Below, one piece after another: positions 1 to 12,779 of a stretch of DNA of 64,000 nucleotides (positions are counted from its first letter, which is position 1; each line of letters begins with the position of its first letter). A model generated the notes under the pieces. The model had not been told where the DNA came from and did not search any database. It was given only the letters and a program-made list of their open reading frames with translations. Location of the stretch: contig CANQBA010000003.1 of NCBI GenBank assembly GCA_947589545.1, positions 42,033 to 106,032 on the forward strand, read 5' to 3'. The translations under genes were made by a program, and so were the position numbers. This DNA comes from an uncultured Oscillospiraceae bacterium. GTDB lineage: Bacteria; Bacillota; Clostridia; Oscillospirales; Oscillospiraceae.

Positions 1-1
1 G

Positions 2-583
2 GGCGCCAAGGTGGTGGCCATGTCCGACTCCAACGGCTACATCTACGATCCCAACGGCGTGGACTTCGCCGCCGTCAAGCAGCTGAAGGAGGTGGAGCGC
101 AAGCGCATCAAGGAGTACGCCGCCACTCATCCCGGCTCCGAGTATCACGAGGGCTGCGGCGGCATCTGGACCATCCCCTGCGATATCGCCCTGCCCTGCG
201 CCACCCAGAACGAGATCGACAAGGCTTCCGCCGAGACCCTGGCCAAGAACGGCTGCTACTGCGTGTCCGAGGGCGCCAACATGCCCTCCACCCCCGAGGC
301 CATCGAGGTCTATTTCGCCAATAACATGCTCTACGGCCCCGCCAAGGCCGCCAACGCCGGCGGCGTGGCCACCTCCGGCCTTGAGATGTGCCAGAACAGC
401 GCCCGTCTGAGCTGGACCTTCGAGGAGGTGGACGGCAAGCTCCACGACATCATGAAGAACATCTTCGCCGCCTGCGACAGCGCGGCCCGTGAGTACGGCA
501 TGCCCGGCAACTACATGGCCGGCGCCAACATCGCGGGCTTCCTCAAAGTCGCCGAGGCCATGAAGGCCCAGGGCTGCGTGTAA
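2..583 (+). CDS. gdhA: NADP-type glutamate dehydrogenase, C-terminal part (5' end outside window)
   Basis: The reading frame is open from the first bases to a TAA at 581-583 and encodes about 193 residues, so the gene starts upstream of the window. The protein matches the C-terminal NAD(P)-binding half of hexameric bacterial glutamate dehydrogenase. Visible hallmarks are the VAMSDSNGYIYDPNG stretch, the IPCDIALPCATQNE segment of the Rossmann fold, the ANMPSTPEA stretch and the GVATSGLEMCQNS region near the end. The enzyme makes glutamate from 2-oxoglutarate and ammonium in the cytosol. It sits upstream of glnA and the GOGAT genes, so low- and high-affinity ammonium assimilation are side by side. 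A strong terminator follows, so it is probably a separate transcript. A true N-terminus cannot be given. Confidence 0.93.
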   Translation, partial: GAKVVAMSDSNGYIYDPNGVDFAAVKQLKEVERKRIKEYAATHPGSEYHEGCGGIWTIPCDIALPCATQNEIDKASAETLAKNGCYCVSEGANMPSTPEAIEVYFANNMLYGPAKAANAGGVATSGLEMCQNSARLSWTFEEVDGKLHDIMKNIFAACDSAAREYGMPGNYMAGANIAGFLKVAEAMKAQGCV

Positions 584-630
584 GAGGCCGTCGAAAGCGA
601 TCTTTGATCCGGGCTTTTGTCAAGCTGTCA

Positions 631-660
631 TAACGGGGGCGCACGCCCCCGTTATTTTTT
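631..660 (+). terminator. Intrinsic terminator of gdhA
   Basis: The 10-bp arms TAACGGGGGC and GCCCCCGTTA (631-654, short loop) are followed directly by a run of T to position 660. It lies about 50 bases after the gdhA stop and insulates glnA from gdhA. Confidence 0.9.
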
Positions 661-765
661 GTGCAGACGGTTTTGCCTATTGAATAATTTGCACGAACGA
701 GGCTGCCGGATTGCAAATCCACTATGTATAACTCTCCAAAAAGACGAAATTTGCAATTTTGACGG

Positions 766-794
766 TTGACATCCGGCATTTGCGGCCATATAAT
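766..794 (+). promoter_or_regulatory. glnA promoter P1 (sigma-A consensus)
   Basis: TTGACA at 766-771 and TATAAT at 789-794 are separated by exactly 17 bases, a perfect consensus. The predicted start is about 801, immediately before the hairpin described at 804-845. The rest of the 584-906 gap holds no gene. Confidence 0.85.
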
Positions 795-803
795 AGCGCG
801 TGT

Positions 804-845
804 AAGGGCGATGGTGCTTTTCCGGAAGGAAGCCATTGCCCTTTT
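804..845 (+). promoter_or_regulatory. glnA leader hairpin, candidate attenuator
   Basis: Bases 804-814 and 833-843 form an 11-bp stem (one G-U pair) followed by TTTT, which looks like a short intrinsic terminator at the very start of the P1 transcript. The 5' arm can instead pair locally: AAGGGC with GCUUUU around the six-base loop GAUGGU. The two folds exclude each other. The same motif, with loop GACGGU, recurs in the amt leader at 8972-9007. ANTAR proteins are known to antiterminate by binding hexaloop hairpins, normally two of them with A at loop position 1 and G at position 4. Here position 4 is G but position 1 is G, and I see no second hairpin. Role in regulation is inference. Confidence 0.55.
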
Positions 846-864
846 CGTGAATGTATGATATAAT
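836..864 (+). promoter_or_regulatory. glnA promoter P2 (extended -10)
   Basis: TATAAT at 859-864 is preceded by TG-A (extended -10) and, 17 bases upstream, by TTGCCC at 836-841. It lies just downstream of the leader hairpin, so a P2 transcript would skip the putative attenuator. Confidence 0.55.
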
Positions 865-906
865 CCCAACACCGTATCTCAATATAAAGCCGAAAGGAGC
901 TTTCCC

Positions 907-2238
907 ATGAGTAAGTACACCAAGGAAGATATCATCCGTTTAGTGGAGGAGCAGGACGTGGAGTTCATCCGTATGCAGTTTACGGACATCTTCGGCCAGC
1001 TCAAGAACGTGGCCATCACCAGGAGCCAGATCCAGAAGGCGGTCAACAACCAGATCATGATCGACGGAAGCTCCATCGAGGGCTTCACCCGCATCCACGA
1101 GTCCGACCAGTACCTGTACCCGGATCTGGACAGCTTCACCGTCCTGCCCTGGCGGCCCCAGTACGGCAAGGTGGCGCGGCTCATCTGCGATGTCTACAAC
1201 CCCGACGGCACCCCCTTTGTGGGCGACCCCCGCGGTGTTCTGAAAAAGGCTCTGAAGCGGGCCGCCGATATGGGCTACAGCTTCAACGTGGGCCCCGAGT
1301 GCGAGTTTTTCCTCTTTGAGACCGACGACGAGGGCCGTCCCACCACCAAGACGGGCGACGAGGCCGGTTACTTCGACTTAGGCCCTCTGGATCACGGCGA
1401 GGGCACCCGGCGCGAGATCTGCCTCAATCTGGAGGCCATGGGCTTTGAGATCGAGGCCAGCCACCACGAGGTGGCCGCCGGCCAGCACGAGATCGACTTC
1501 AAATACGACGAGGCCCTCAGCGCCGCCGACAAGATCATGACCTTCAAGCTGGCGGTGAAGACCGTGGCCCAGAAGAACGGCCTCCACGCCACCTTCATGC
1601 CCAAGCCGGTCTTCGGCATCAACGGCTCCGGTATGCACACCAACATGTCCCTCTTCAAGGACGGCAAGAACGTGTTCTACGATCCCAACGACGCCCGCGG
1701 CCTGTCCAAGGAGGCCTACAGCTTCATCGCGGGCCTGCTGGCCCACGTGCGCGGCATGGCCGCCATCACCAACCCCCTGGTCAACTCCTACAAGCGCCTG
1801 GTGCCCGGCTACGAGGCCCCTTGCTATCTGGCCTGGTCCGCCTCCAACCGCTCCGCCCTCATCCGCATCCCCGCCGCCCGCGGTCAGTCCACCCGTGTGG
1901 AGCTCAGGTGCCCCGATCCGTCCTGCAACCCCTATCTGGAGCTGGCCTGCTGCCTGGCCGCCGGTCTCGACGGCATCGAGAAGGGCATGACGCCCCCGGC
2001 GGAGATCACCGAGAACATCTTCGCCATGGATCGCAAGACCCGCCACGCCCACGGCATCCACTCCCTGCCCGGCAACCTCAGCGAGGCCATTGACGAGATG
2101 GAGAAGGATGAGCTTATCTGCCAGACGCTGGGCGAGCACGTGGTGGAGCAGTACATCCAGGGCAAGCGCAAGGAATGGGACGCCTACCGCACCTACGTCT
2201 CCGACTGGGAAATCGACAAGTACATCGTTACCTATTAA
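907..2238 (+). CDS. glnA: Glutamine synthetase type I (GSI-alpha)
   Basis: This 443-residue protein condenses glutamate and ammonium to glutamine with ATP. Length and motifs fit dodecameric GSI: the IDGSSIEGF stretch near residues 52-60, the [10 protein letters not shown] ammonia/glutamate region, the flap [10 protein letters not shown], and [25 protein letters not shown] in the active site. Arg62, the residue linked to feedback inhibition in Bacillus-type GSI-alpha, is present. The C-terminal tyrosine adenylylation segment of GSI-beta is absent, so control is expected by feedback and transcription. The ATG follows a clear AAAGGAG at 893-899. It is the first gene of a unit with the ANTAR regulator and gltBD downstream, and two promoters plus an attenuator-like hairpin precede it. 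Confidence 0.97.
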   Translation: MSKYTKEDIIRLVEEQDVEFIRMQFTDIFGQLKNVAITRSQIQKAVNNQIMIDGSSIEGFTRIHESDQYLYPDLDSFTVLPWRPQYGKVARLICDVYNPDGTPFVGDPRGVLKKALKRAADMGYSFNVGPECEFFLFETDDEGRPTTKTGDEAGYFDLGPLDHGEGTRREICLNLEAMGFEIEASHHEVAAGQHEIDFKYDEALSAADKIMTFKLAVKTVAQKNGLHATFMPKPVFGINGSGMHTNMSLFKDGKNVFYDPNDARGLSKEAYSFIAGLLAHVRGMAAITNPLVNSYKRLVPGYEAPCYLAWSASNRSALIRIPAARGQSTRVELRCPDPSCNPYLELACCLAAGLDGIEKGMTPPAEITENIFAMDRKTRHAHGIHSLPGNLSEAIDEMEKDELICQTLGEHVVEQYIQGKRKEWDAYRTYVSDWEIDKYIVTY

Positions 2239-2244
2239 AACCGG

Positions 2245-2350
2245 CTTGAAAGGCCGGAACGGCCTTTCAAGGCCAAAGGGGTTTTTCGCAAGGCAAAGCC
2301 CCGCGAAAAACAGTTGATTCTTGATTTTGGGGCGGGCGTAACGCCCGCCC
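2245..2350 (+). terminator. Cluster of hairpins between glnA and the ANTAR gene
   Basis: Three successive palindromes fill the gap. The first has 11-bp arms CTTGAAAGGCC/GGCCTTTCAAG at 2245-2271, followed nearby by TTTTT. The second has arms GTTTTTCGC/GCGAAAAAC at 2281-2311. The third is GGGCGGGCGT/CGCCCGCCC around 2330-2350, followed by TTGAATTT. They could end or attenuate glnA transcription before the regulator gene. None has an ideal U-tract, so partial readthrough is likely. Confidence 0.5.
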
Positions 2351-2372
2351 TTGAATTTGGGGGTGAGATCCC

Positions 2373-2903
2373 ATGATCCGCACAGTCGTCGCCTTTGAGA
2401 AGGACGAATCCCGCGACAAGATCGCGGATATGCTGGAGAGATCCGGCGTGACGGTGCGCTTCCGGTGCCGGTCGGGCGCGGAGGTGCTGAGAGCCGTCAA
2501 AACCATGGGCTCCGGGGTGGTCATCTGCGGCCACAAGCTGGCGGATATGCCGGCGGAGCATCTGGCCCACGACCTGCGCGGCCAGGCCAAATTCCTGGTT
2601 CTGGCCAAGCAGTCCCAGCTGGAGCTTCTCAGCGACCCGGATATCTTCAAGCTCCAGATCCCTATCTCCGCCGCCGAGCTGCGGGGGAGCGTCAATATCC
2701 TCATCCAGCTGGACGAGATCGCCTCCCGCGGCCAGATCCCCCAGCGCAGCGAGGAGGAGCGGCACGTCATCGCCAAGGCCAAGGAGCTTCTGATGGAGTC
2801 CCGGGGCTTTACCGAGGCCCAGGCCCACAAATACCTGCAAAAGCGCAGTATGGAGACGGGCACGAAGCTTTCCGAAACCGCGCGGCAGATTTTGGAGCTT
2901 TAA
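2373..2903 (+). CDS. ANTAR-domain regulator with degenerate receiver domain
   Basis: This 176-residue protein ends in a recognisable ANTAR RNA-binding domain (about residues 122-176: a three-helix segment with ERHVIAKAKELLMESRGFTE and AHKYLQKRSMETG). ANTAR proteins bind hairpin RNAs and prevent transcription termination. The N-terminal ~115 residues look like a response-regulator receiver, but the phosphoacceptor Asp is replaced (VVICGHKL, Gly53 at the usual Asp position) and the conserved Lys before the last helix is also missing (LQIPIS). It is therefore probably not controlled by a kinase. Sitting between glnA and gltB, near two hairpin-bearing leaders, it is a natural candidate to control nitrogen genes. 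A GGGGGTGAG ribosome site precedes the ATG. The direct RNA target is not proven. Confidence 0.88.
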   Translation: MIRTVVAFEKDESRDKIADMLERSGVTVRFRCRSGAEVLRAVKTMGSGVVICGHKLADMPAEHLAHDLRGQAKFLVLAKQSQLELLSDPDIFKLQIPISAAELRGSVNILIQLDEIASRGQIPQRSEEERHVIAKAKELLMESRGFTEAQAHKYLQKRSMETGTKLSETARQILEL

Positions 2904-2943
2904 TTTGAAAAATTCCTACCCCACAACAAGGACGTGATGGGAT

Positions 2944-7469
<4,526 letters not shown>

Positions 7470-7470
<1 letters not shown>

Positions 7471-8945
7471 TGGGAAAACCTACCGGATTTCTTGAATATG
7501 ACCGGCACGTCAATCCCTCCCAGTCCCCCGCCCAGCGCGTCAGGCACTGGAACGAATTCCACCCGCCCTTGGAGCTGGCGGAGCGTCAAAAGCAGGCGGC
7601 AAGGTGCATGGACTGCGGCGTCCCCTTCTGCCAGTCAGGCATCGCCCTGGGCGGCGGCTTCACCGGCTGTCCTCTGCACAACATGGCCCCGGAGTGGAAC
7701 GACCTTATCTACCACGGCAACTTTGAGGAGGCGTACAAGCGCCTGCGCAAGACCAACAACTTCCCCGAATTCACGGGCCGTGTCTGCCCCGCCCTCTGCG
7801 AGGCGGCCTGCACCTGCGGCCTCCACGGCGACCCGGTGACCGTCCGGGAGAACGAGCTTTTCGTTGTGGAAAAAGCCTTCGAGGCCGGCGTCGTCCGGCC
7901 CCAGCCCCCGGCAGTGCGCACAGGCAAGCGCGTCGCCATCGTGGGCTCCGGCCCGGCGGGCCTGGCCGCGGCGGATCAGCTGAATCGCCGGGGCCACACG
8001 GTCACCGTCTTTGAGCGGGCCGACCGGGTGGGGGGTCTGCTGATGTACGGCATCCCCAATATGAAGCTGGAGAAATCCGTCATCGACCGGCGGATCCGGA
8101 TCATGCGGGACGAGGGCGTGGAGTTCAAAACCGGCGCCGACGTGGGCCGGGACGTGCCGGCGGGGGGATTGACCAGCGTCTTTGACGCGGTGATCCTGTG
8201 CTGCGGCGCGAAAAACCCCCGGGATCTGAAGGTTCCTGGCCGGGAGGCCCGGGGCGTGCACTTCGCCGTGGACTATTTGACCGCCGCCACCAGGAGCCTG
8301 CTGGATCCGGGCCGCAAGTCCGGCGAGATCAGCGCCAAGGATAAGCAGGTGGTGGTAGTCGGCGGCGGCGACACGGGCAACGACTGCGTAGGCACCGCCA
8401 TCCGCCAGGGGTGCGCCGGCGTCACCCAGCTGGAGATGATGCCCCGGCTCCCGGAGAAGCGCGCGGACAGCAACCCCTGGCCGGAGTGGCCCCGGGTGGA
8501 AAAGACCGACTACGGCCAGCAGGAGGCCATTGCCCTGTTCGGCCATGACCCGCGGCTCTATCAGCGGACGGTGAAGGAGATCGTGGCCGGTGAAAACGGC
8601 GCGGTCAACGAGATCGTCACCGTGTCCCTGATGCCCCGGCAGGAGAACGGCCGGACGGTGATGGCGCCGGTGGAGGGCTCCGAGGAGCGCCTTCCCTGTG
8701 AGCTCCTGCTCATCGCGGCGGGCTTTGTGGGCGCGGAGAGCTACATCGCGGAGGCCTTCGGCGTGGACACCGACGCCCGCGGCAGTATCGCCGCCCCGGT
8801 GGGGTACAGGACCCGCGACCCCAAGATCTTCGCCGCCGGCGACGCCCGGCGGGGCCAGTCCTTAGTGGTGCACGCCATCGCCGAGGGGCGCGGCGCGGCC
8901 ATGGAGGTGGACAAATTCCTGATGGGCTACACGAATCTGATCTGA
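7470..8945 (+). CDS. gltD: Glutamate synthase small subunit (GOGAT beta)
   Basis: This 491-residue FAD/NADPH oxidoreductase delivers electrons to GltB. The N-terminus carries cysteines for low-potential [4Fe-4S] clusters (CMDCGVPFCQ, GCPLHN, CPALCEAAC). A first dinucleotide fold is at about residues 150-190 (VAIVGSGPAGLAAADQL) and a second at about 292 (VVVVGGGDTGNDC). The length is normal for GltD. The ATG shares a base with the gltB stop. The amt leader begins about 25 bases after its stop, so transcription may continue into amt subject to the hairpin there. Confidence 0.96.
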
Positions 8946-8971
8946 ATTATATATCTTCTTATTGTGTATAG

Positions 8972-9007
8972 AAGAGCGACGGTGCTTTCCTGCCCGCCGC
9001 TCTTTTT
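8972..9007 (+). terminator. Terminator/attenuator in the amt leader, shares motif with the glnA leader
   Basis: Arms 8972-8978 and 8998-9004 plus an inner CGG/CCG (one A-C mismatch) form a stem followed by TTTTT. This is a good intrinsic terminator 75 bases before the amt start. The 5' arm carries the sequence AAGAGC-GACGGU-GCUUUC, which can fold as a small hexaloop hairpin instead and is nearly identical to the glnA leader motif (AAGGGC-GAUGGU-GCUUUU). It may simply end gltD transcription. The conserved alternative fold suggests regulated readthrough into amt. Confidence 0.7.
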
Positions 9008-9082
9008 ATATTGTTCCGCTTTTAGCCGGCCCGCAAGGGTGGGGGCCGGCGGCGGCAAAACATTTTCAGGAGGAAACAAAAA

Positions 9083-10780
9083 ATGGATATGTCTGTATGG
9101 TACTTAGTGGGCGCCATCCTGGTGTTCTTCATGCAGGGCGGCTTCGCCATGGTGGAGACGGGCCTGACCCGGGCCAAGAACGCCGGCAACATCATCATGA
9201 AGAACCTGATGGACTTCTGCATCGGCACCGTGGTGTTCTCCCTTTTGGGCTACGGCATCATGATGGGGGAGCATGTGTTCTTCGGCCTCATCGGCAAGCC
9301 CAACTGGCAGCTGTTCACCGATTTTGACGGGGCCGACTGGCGCAGCTTCGTGTTCCAGCTGGTGTTCTGCGCCACCGCCGCCACCATCGTGTCCGGCTCC
9401 ATGGCCGAGCGCACCAAGTTCTCGTCCTACTGCATCTACTCCGCCGTCATCTCCCTGGTGATCTACCCCATCGAGGCCGGCTGGGCCTGGGGCGGCGGCT
9501 GGCTCTCCGAGCTTCGGTTTATCGACTTCGCCGGCTCCGCCGTCATCCACATGGTAGGCGGCTGGACGGCCCTCATCGGCGCGGCTCTAGTGGGCCCGCG
9601 TATCGGCAAATATACTAAGGAGAAGGACGGGAAGACCAAGGTCAACGCCATCCCCGGCCACTCCATGACCCTGGCGGCCCTGGGCGTCTTCATGCTCTGG
9701 TTCGCCTGGTACGGCTTCAACGCGGCGGCCGCCGCCGACCTTAAGGAGATGGCCCAGATCCTGGGCACCACCACCATCGCCCCCTCCGTGGCCACCGTGG
9801 TGTGCATGATCTACACCTGGCTGCGCACGGGCAAGCCCGATGTCTCCATGTGCCTGAACGCCTCCCTGGCGGGCCTGGTGGCCGTCACCGCCGGGTGCGC
9901 CAGCGTTGACGCCATCGGCGCCGCCGTCATCGGCGCGGTGTCCGGCGTGCTGGTGGTGGAGTCCGTGAACTTCATCGATCAGAAGGTGAAGATCGACGAC
10001 CCTGTGGGCGCCTTCTCCGTCCACGGCGTCCACGGCCTGTGGGGCACCGTCGCCGTGGGTCTCTTCGCCTGCAATGAGGAATACGGCACCAAGGGCCTTT
10101 TCTACGGCGGCGGATTCCGTCAGCTTGGCGTGCAGTGCCTGGGCGTGGTGTGCATCCTGGCCTGGACCATCGTCACCATGTTCCTGGTCTTTAAGATCAT
10201 TGAAAAGACCAACGGCCTGCGGGTGAAGCCCGAGGAGGAGATCGAGGGTCTGGATATCGCCGAGCACGGCCTGGTCAGCGCCTACGCCGACTTCGTGACG
10301 CCTCAGAACCTCAGCGTCTACTCCCTGGGCGCCTCCACCATCCCCACGGACGCGGTGGCCCCGGCCGGCGGCGCGGTGCCTCCCGAGATCGCCGTTCCCG
10401 CCTACGGCCGGAAGTCCGATTCCAAGCCCGGCGAGAAGATCAGCAAGGTGGAGATCATCATGAACATGAACCGCTTCGAGCCGCTGAAGAACGCCCTGGA
10501 GGAGATCGGCGTCACCGGCATGACCGTCACCAACGTCATGGGCTGCGGCATCCAGAAGGGCCAGAGCCGCTATTACCGCGGCGTCCCCGTGGAGATCCAG
10601 CTTCTGCCCAAGGTGCAGGTGGACATCGTCGTCTCCAAGGTGCCCGTCAGCGACGTCATCAACACCGCCCGGAAGATCCTTTACACCGGCAACATCGGCG
10701 ACGGCAAGATCTTTGTCTTCGACGTGGAGAACGTGGTCAAGGTTCGCACCGGCCAGGAGGGCTACGACGCCCTGCAGTAA
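9083..10780 (+). CDS. Ammonium channel with fused C-terminal PII domain (Amt-GlnK fusion)
   Basis: This 565-residue protein has two parts. Residues 1 to about 410 are an Amt/Mep/Rh channel of about 11 membrane segments, with FAGSAVIHMVGG containing the first pore His and FSVHGVHGLWG containing the second. After a Pro/Ala-rich linker (about 425-450), residues 454-565 form a complete PII protein: KVEIIMNMNRFEPLKNAL, a T-loop region with a tyrosine (KGQSRYYRG), LPKVQVDIVV, and the B-loop TGNIGDGKIFVFDVE. Normally GlnK is a free trimer that plugs Amt; here the plug is tethered. The amt family and the PII family are both unambiguous. The start follows AGGAGG. Amt-PII fusions are known from a limited set of bacteria. 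Confidence 0.95.
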   Translation: MDMSVWYLVGAILVFFMQGGFAMVETGLTRAKNAGNIIMKNLMDFCIGTVVFSLLGYGIMMGEHVFFGLIGKPNWQLFTDFDGADWRSFVFQLVFCATAATIVSGSMAERTKFSSYCIYSAVISLVIYPIEAGWAWGGGWLSELRFIDFAGSAVIHMVGGWTALIGAALVGPRIGKYTKEKDGKTKVNAIPGHSMTLAALGVFMLWFAWYGFNAAAAADLKEMAQILGTTTIAPSVATVVCMIYTWLRTGKPDVSMCLNASLAGLVAVTAGCASVDAIGAAVIGAVSGVLVVESVNFIDQKVKIDDPVGAFSVHGVHGLWGTVAVGLFACNEEYGTKGLFYGGGFRQLGVQCLGVVCILAWTIVTMFLVFKIIEKTNGLRVKPEEEIEGLDIAEHGLVSAYADFVTPQNLSVYSLGASTIPTDAVAPAGGAVPPEIAVPAYGRKSDSKPGEKISKVEIIMNMNRFEPLKNALEEIGVTGMTVTNVMGCGIQKGQSRYYRGVPVEIQLLPKVQVDIVVSKVPVSDVINTARKILYTGNIGDGKIFVFDVENVVKVRTGQEGYDALQ

Positions 10781-10814
10781 AAGCGCTTAAGTTCCTTCCC
10801 TATTTTCCCATTTA

Positions 10815-10846
10815 AAAGGGGCCGGCATTTTGCCGGCCCCTTTCCT
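10815..10846 (+). terminator. Terminator of the amt gene
   Basis: Thirteen-bp arms AAAGGGGCCGGCA/TGCCGGCCCCTTT around a TTT loop, ending in a T-rich tract, lie 35 bases after the amt stop. Confidence 0.85.
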
Positions 10847-10847
10847 A

Positions 10848-10876
10848 TTGCATTTTTGGCTCCTTCGCGGTACAAT
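10848..10876 (+). promoter_or_regulatory. Promoter of the amidohydrolase operon
   Basis: TTGCAT at 10848-10853 and TACAAT at 10871-10876 are 17 bases apart. They begin directly after the amt terminator and lie 22 bases before the next start codon. Confidence 0.6.
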
Positions 10877-10897
10877 GGCGGTATGAGGTGATCCCCC

Positions 10898-11740
10898 ATG
10901 ATAATTGATTTTCACACCCACACCTTCCCCGACGCCCTGGCGCCCCGCGCCGTGGCAGGGATGGCCGCCGCGGCGGATATGATGCCCTATTCTGACGGCG
11001 CCGCCGGCGGTCTTCTGTCCTCCATGGCCCGCGCCGGCGTCGACGCCGCCGTTCTGGCCCCGGTGGTCACAAAGCCCAGCCAGACCGGGGACATCAACCG
11101 GACCGCCGAGGCTGTCAACGCCGCCTTCCGGGGGCGCGGCCTTCTCTCCCTGGGCGGCATCCACCCGGACACGGAGGATCCGGAAAGGGTGCTGGAGGAT
11201 CTGGCCGCCCGGGGATTCCCCGGCGTCAAGCTCCACCCCCTCTTTCAGGGCGTCCCCATCGACGACGAGCGCAATATCCGCCTGGTGGCACGGGCCGCCG
11301 CCCTGGATCTCATCGTCCTCATCCACGCCGGCTTCGACCCCAACTACCCCGGCCTGGACTACGCCGCCCCCCGGCGGCTCCTGCGGCTTTTAGAGCGCGT
11401 GCCCCATCGGAAGATCATTCTGGCCCACATGGCCGGCTTCGCCGACTGGGGCGAGGCCAGGGCTCTCTGGGGCGCACCCTGCTATATCGACACCGCCGTG
11501 GCTCTGGGCCCCTGGAGGCGGCGGAACGGTGAGCTCTCCCCCGCCACCCCCCTGGACAGCGCCGGATTTGTGGAGGCCGTCCGCCGCCACGGCGTTGACC
11601 GGGTGCTTTTCGGCTCGGACAGCCCCTGGTCCGACCAGAGTGAAGCCCTGAGCGCCGTTCGCGCCTCCGGCCTCACCGACAGCGAGCTCTCCGCCGTCCT
11701 GGGCGGCAACGGGGCGCGGCTTCTGGGATGGGAGGGGTAG
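10898..11740 (+). CDS. Metal-dependent amidohydrolase (amidohydrolase_2/TatD-like)
   Basis: This 280-residue TIM-barrel hydrolase shows the His-x-His metal motif at the start (His6, His8 in DFHTHTF). Further ligands are GVKLHP (about residue 110), ILAHMAG (about 172) and the acidic FGSDSPW (about 249). The family includes decarboxylases and hydrolases acting on small ring or acyl substrates. The exact substrate cannot be read from sequence. It is followed one base later by a histidine phosphatase and then a tautomerase, so a small metabolic operon is likely, although the three are not a known pathway. Confidence 0.85.
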   Translation: MIIDFHTHTFPDALAPRAVAGMAAAADMMPYSDGAAGGLLSSMARAGVDAAVLAPVVTKPSQTGDINRTAEAVNAAFRGRGLLSLGGIHPDTEDPERVLEDLAARGFPGVKLHPLFQGVPIDDERNIRLVARAAALDLIVLIHAGFDPNYPGLDYAAPRRLLRLLERVPHRKIILAHMAGFADWGEARALWGAPCYIDTAVALGPWRRRNGELSPATPLDSAGFVEAVRRHGVDRVLFGSDSPWSDQSEALSAVRASGLTDSELSAVLGGNGARLLGWEG

Positions 11741-11741
11741 G

Positions 11742-12335
11742 ATGCAAAGGCTTTACATCGCCCGCCACGGCGAGCCGGACTTCCCCGGCAGCATCTGGCG
11801 GTGCATCGGCTCCGGCACCGACCTTCCCCTGAGCGCCAGGGGCAGGGAGCAGGCCGCCGCCCTGCGGCCCTTCTTCGCATCGCGCCCCGTGGCCGCCCTC
11901 TGGGCCAGCCCCCTGAAACGGGCCGTGGAGACGGCGGCGCTGATGACGGGCGGACAAGTCCCGATCCGCACCCATCCCGGCCTTCGGGAGGCCCACATCG
12001 GCGAGTGGGAGGGCCTGTCCCCGGAGGAGATCCGTCGGAAATTCCCCGGCGCGTGGGAGGCGCGGGAGACCGACATGTCCATTCCCCCCGGCGGCGGGGA
12101 GGACTACGGCGCGGCGGGGGCCCGGTTCGAGACCGCCCTGCGGGAGATCCTGTCCGCCGCCCCCGGGGACGTGGCCGTGGCCGCCCACCAGGCCGTCACC
12201 TGCGGCTTTCTCTGCCGGATCACCGGCACGCCCCTGTCCCGCTGGCCCGCCTTCGCCCACGACTACGCCACCGTGACGGAGCTGACCTTTGAAAACGGCG
12301 CCTTTACCCTTTTGAGCTTTGGGAACAGGGCGTAA
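11742..12335 (+). CDS. Histidine phosphatase family protein (phosphoglycerate mutase-like)
   Basis: This 197-residue protein begins with the catalytic RHG triad (Arg8-His9-Gly10, ARHGEPDFPG) and has SPLKRAVETA, the acid-bearing LREAHIGEWEG and the second histidine in VAAHQAVT. This is the branch that includes alpha-ribazole phosphatase and broad phosphatases rather than glycolytic mutase, because the length is short. Substrate unknown. Its ATG begins one base after the stop of the preceding gene, so the two are translationally linked. Confidence 0.87.
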   Translation: MQRLYIARHGEPDFPGSIWRCIGSGTDLPLSARGREQAAALRPFFASRPVAALWASPLKRAVETAALMTGGQVPIRTHPGLREAHIGEWEGLSPEEIRRKFPGAWEARETDMSIPPGGGEDYGAAGARFETALREILSAAPGDVAVAAHQAVTCGFLCRITGTPLSRWPAFAHDYATVTELTFENGAFTLLSFGNRA

Positions 12336-12374
12336 CGTTGCTATAAAACCGAAAATTTGAAGGAGGTAATTCCC

Positions 12375-12716
12375 ATGCCCTTTATCAACGCCAAAATCTC
12401 CCTGCCCCTGGACGGAGCCAAGAAAGAGACCCTCAAAACCCGTTTCGGCAAGGCCGTAACTCTGATCGGGAAGCCGGAGAGCTACCTGATGGTGGACATC
12501 GAGGCCGGACACGACCTGTGGTTCGCCGGCAAGAAGTTGGAGAAAGGCGCTTACGTCTCCGTCTCCGCCTTTGGCGCTCCCTCCCGGGCCGGCTGTGCCA
12601 AGATGGCCGCCGAGCTGAACAGGATCCTGAAGGAGGAGCTCGCCATCCCCGGCGACAGCATCTACATCACCTTCCACCCGGTGGACACCTGGGCCTGGGA
12701 CGGAAGTCTGTTCTGA
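12375..12716 (+). CDS. MIF/tautomerase superfamily protein (phenylpyruvate tautomerase-like)
   Basis: I start this 113-residue protein at the ATG at 12375, not at the in-frame TTG at 12357. An AGGAGGT ribosome site lies at 12361-12367, and only this start gives MPFINAK, placing the catalytic proline at residue 2 as the tautomerase superfamily requires. The length is that of MIF-type tautomerases, and the SAFGAPSRAGCAKMAAELN and HPVDTWAWDG segments fit. The enzyme keto-enol tautomerises phenylpyruvate-like compounds; the physiological substrate is unknown. Confidence 0.85.
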   Translation: MPFINAKISLPLDGAKKETLKTRFGKAVTLIGKPESYLMVDIEAGHDLWFAGKKLEKGAYVSVSAFGAPSRAGCAKMAAELNRILKEELAIPGDSIYITFHPVDTWAWDGSLF

Positions 12717-12734
12717 TTTTTCCATCGCAAACCG

Positions 12735-12771
12735 TTCAGCCCATCCGGCAAAACCCGGATGGGCTGAATTT
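12735..12771 (+). terminator. Bidirectional terminator between convergent genes
   Basis: A perfect 14-bp stem (12735-12748 with 12755-12768, loop CAAAAC) is flanked by AAT-rich sequence. It serves the tautomerase operon on plus and probably the DUF4179 gene on minus. Confidence 0.8.
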
Positions 12772-12779
12772 GCATCATG

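Noticed and set aside
12357..12374. TTG at 12357 as the tautomerase start
   Set aside because: It overlaps the ribosome site itself and would bury the catalytic proline that must be residue 2.
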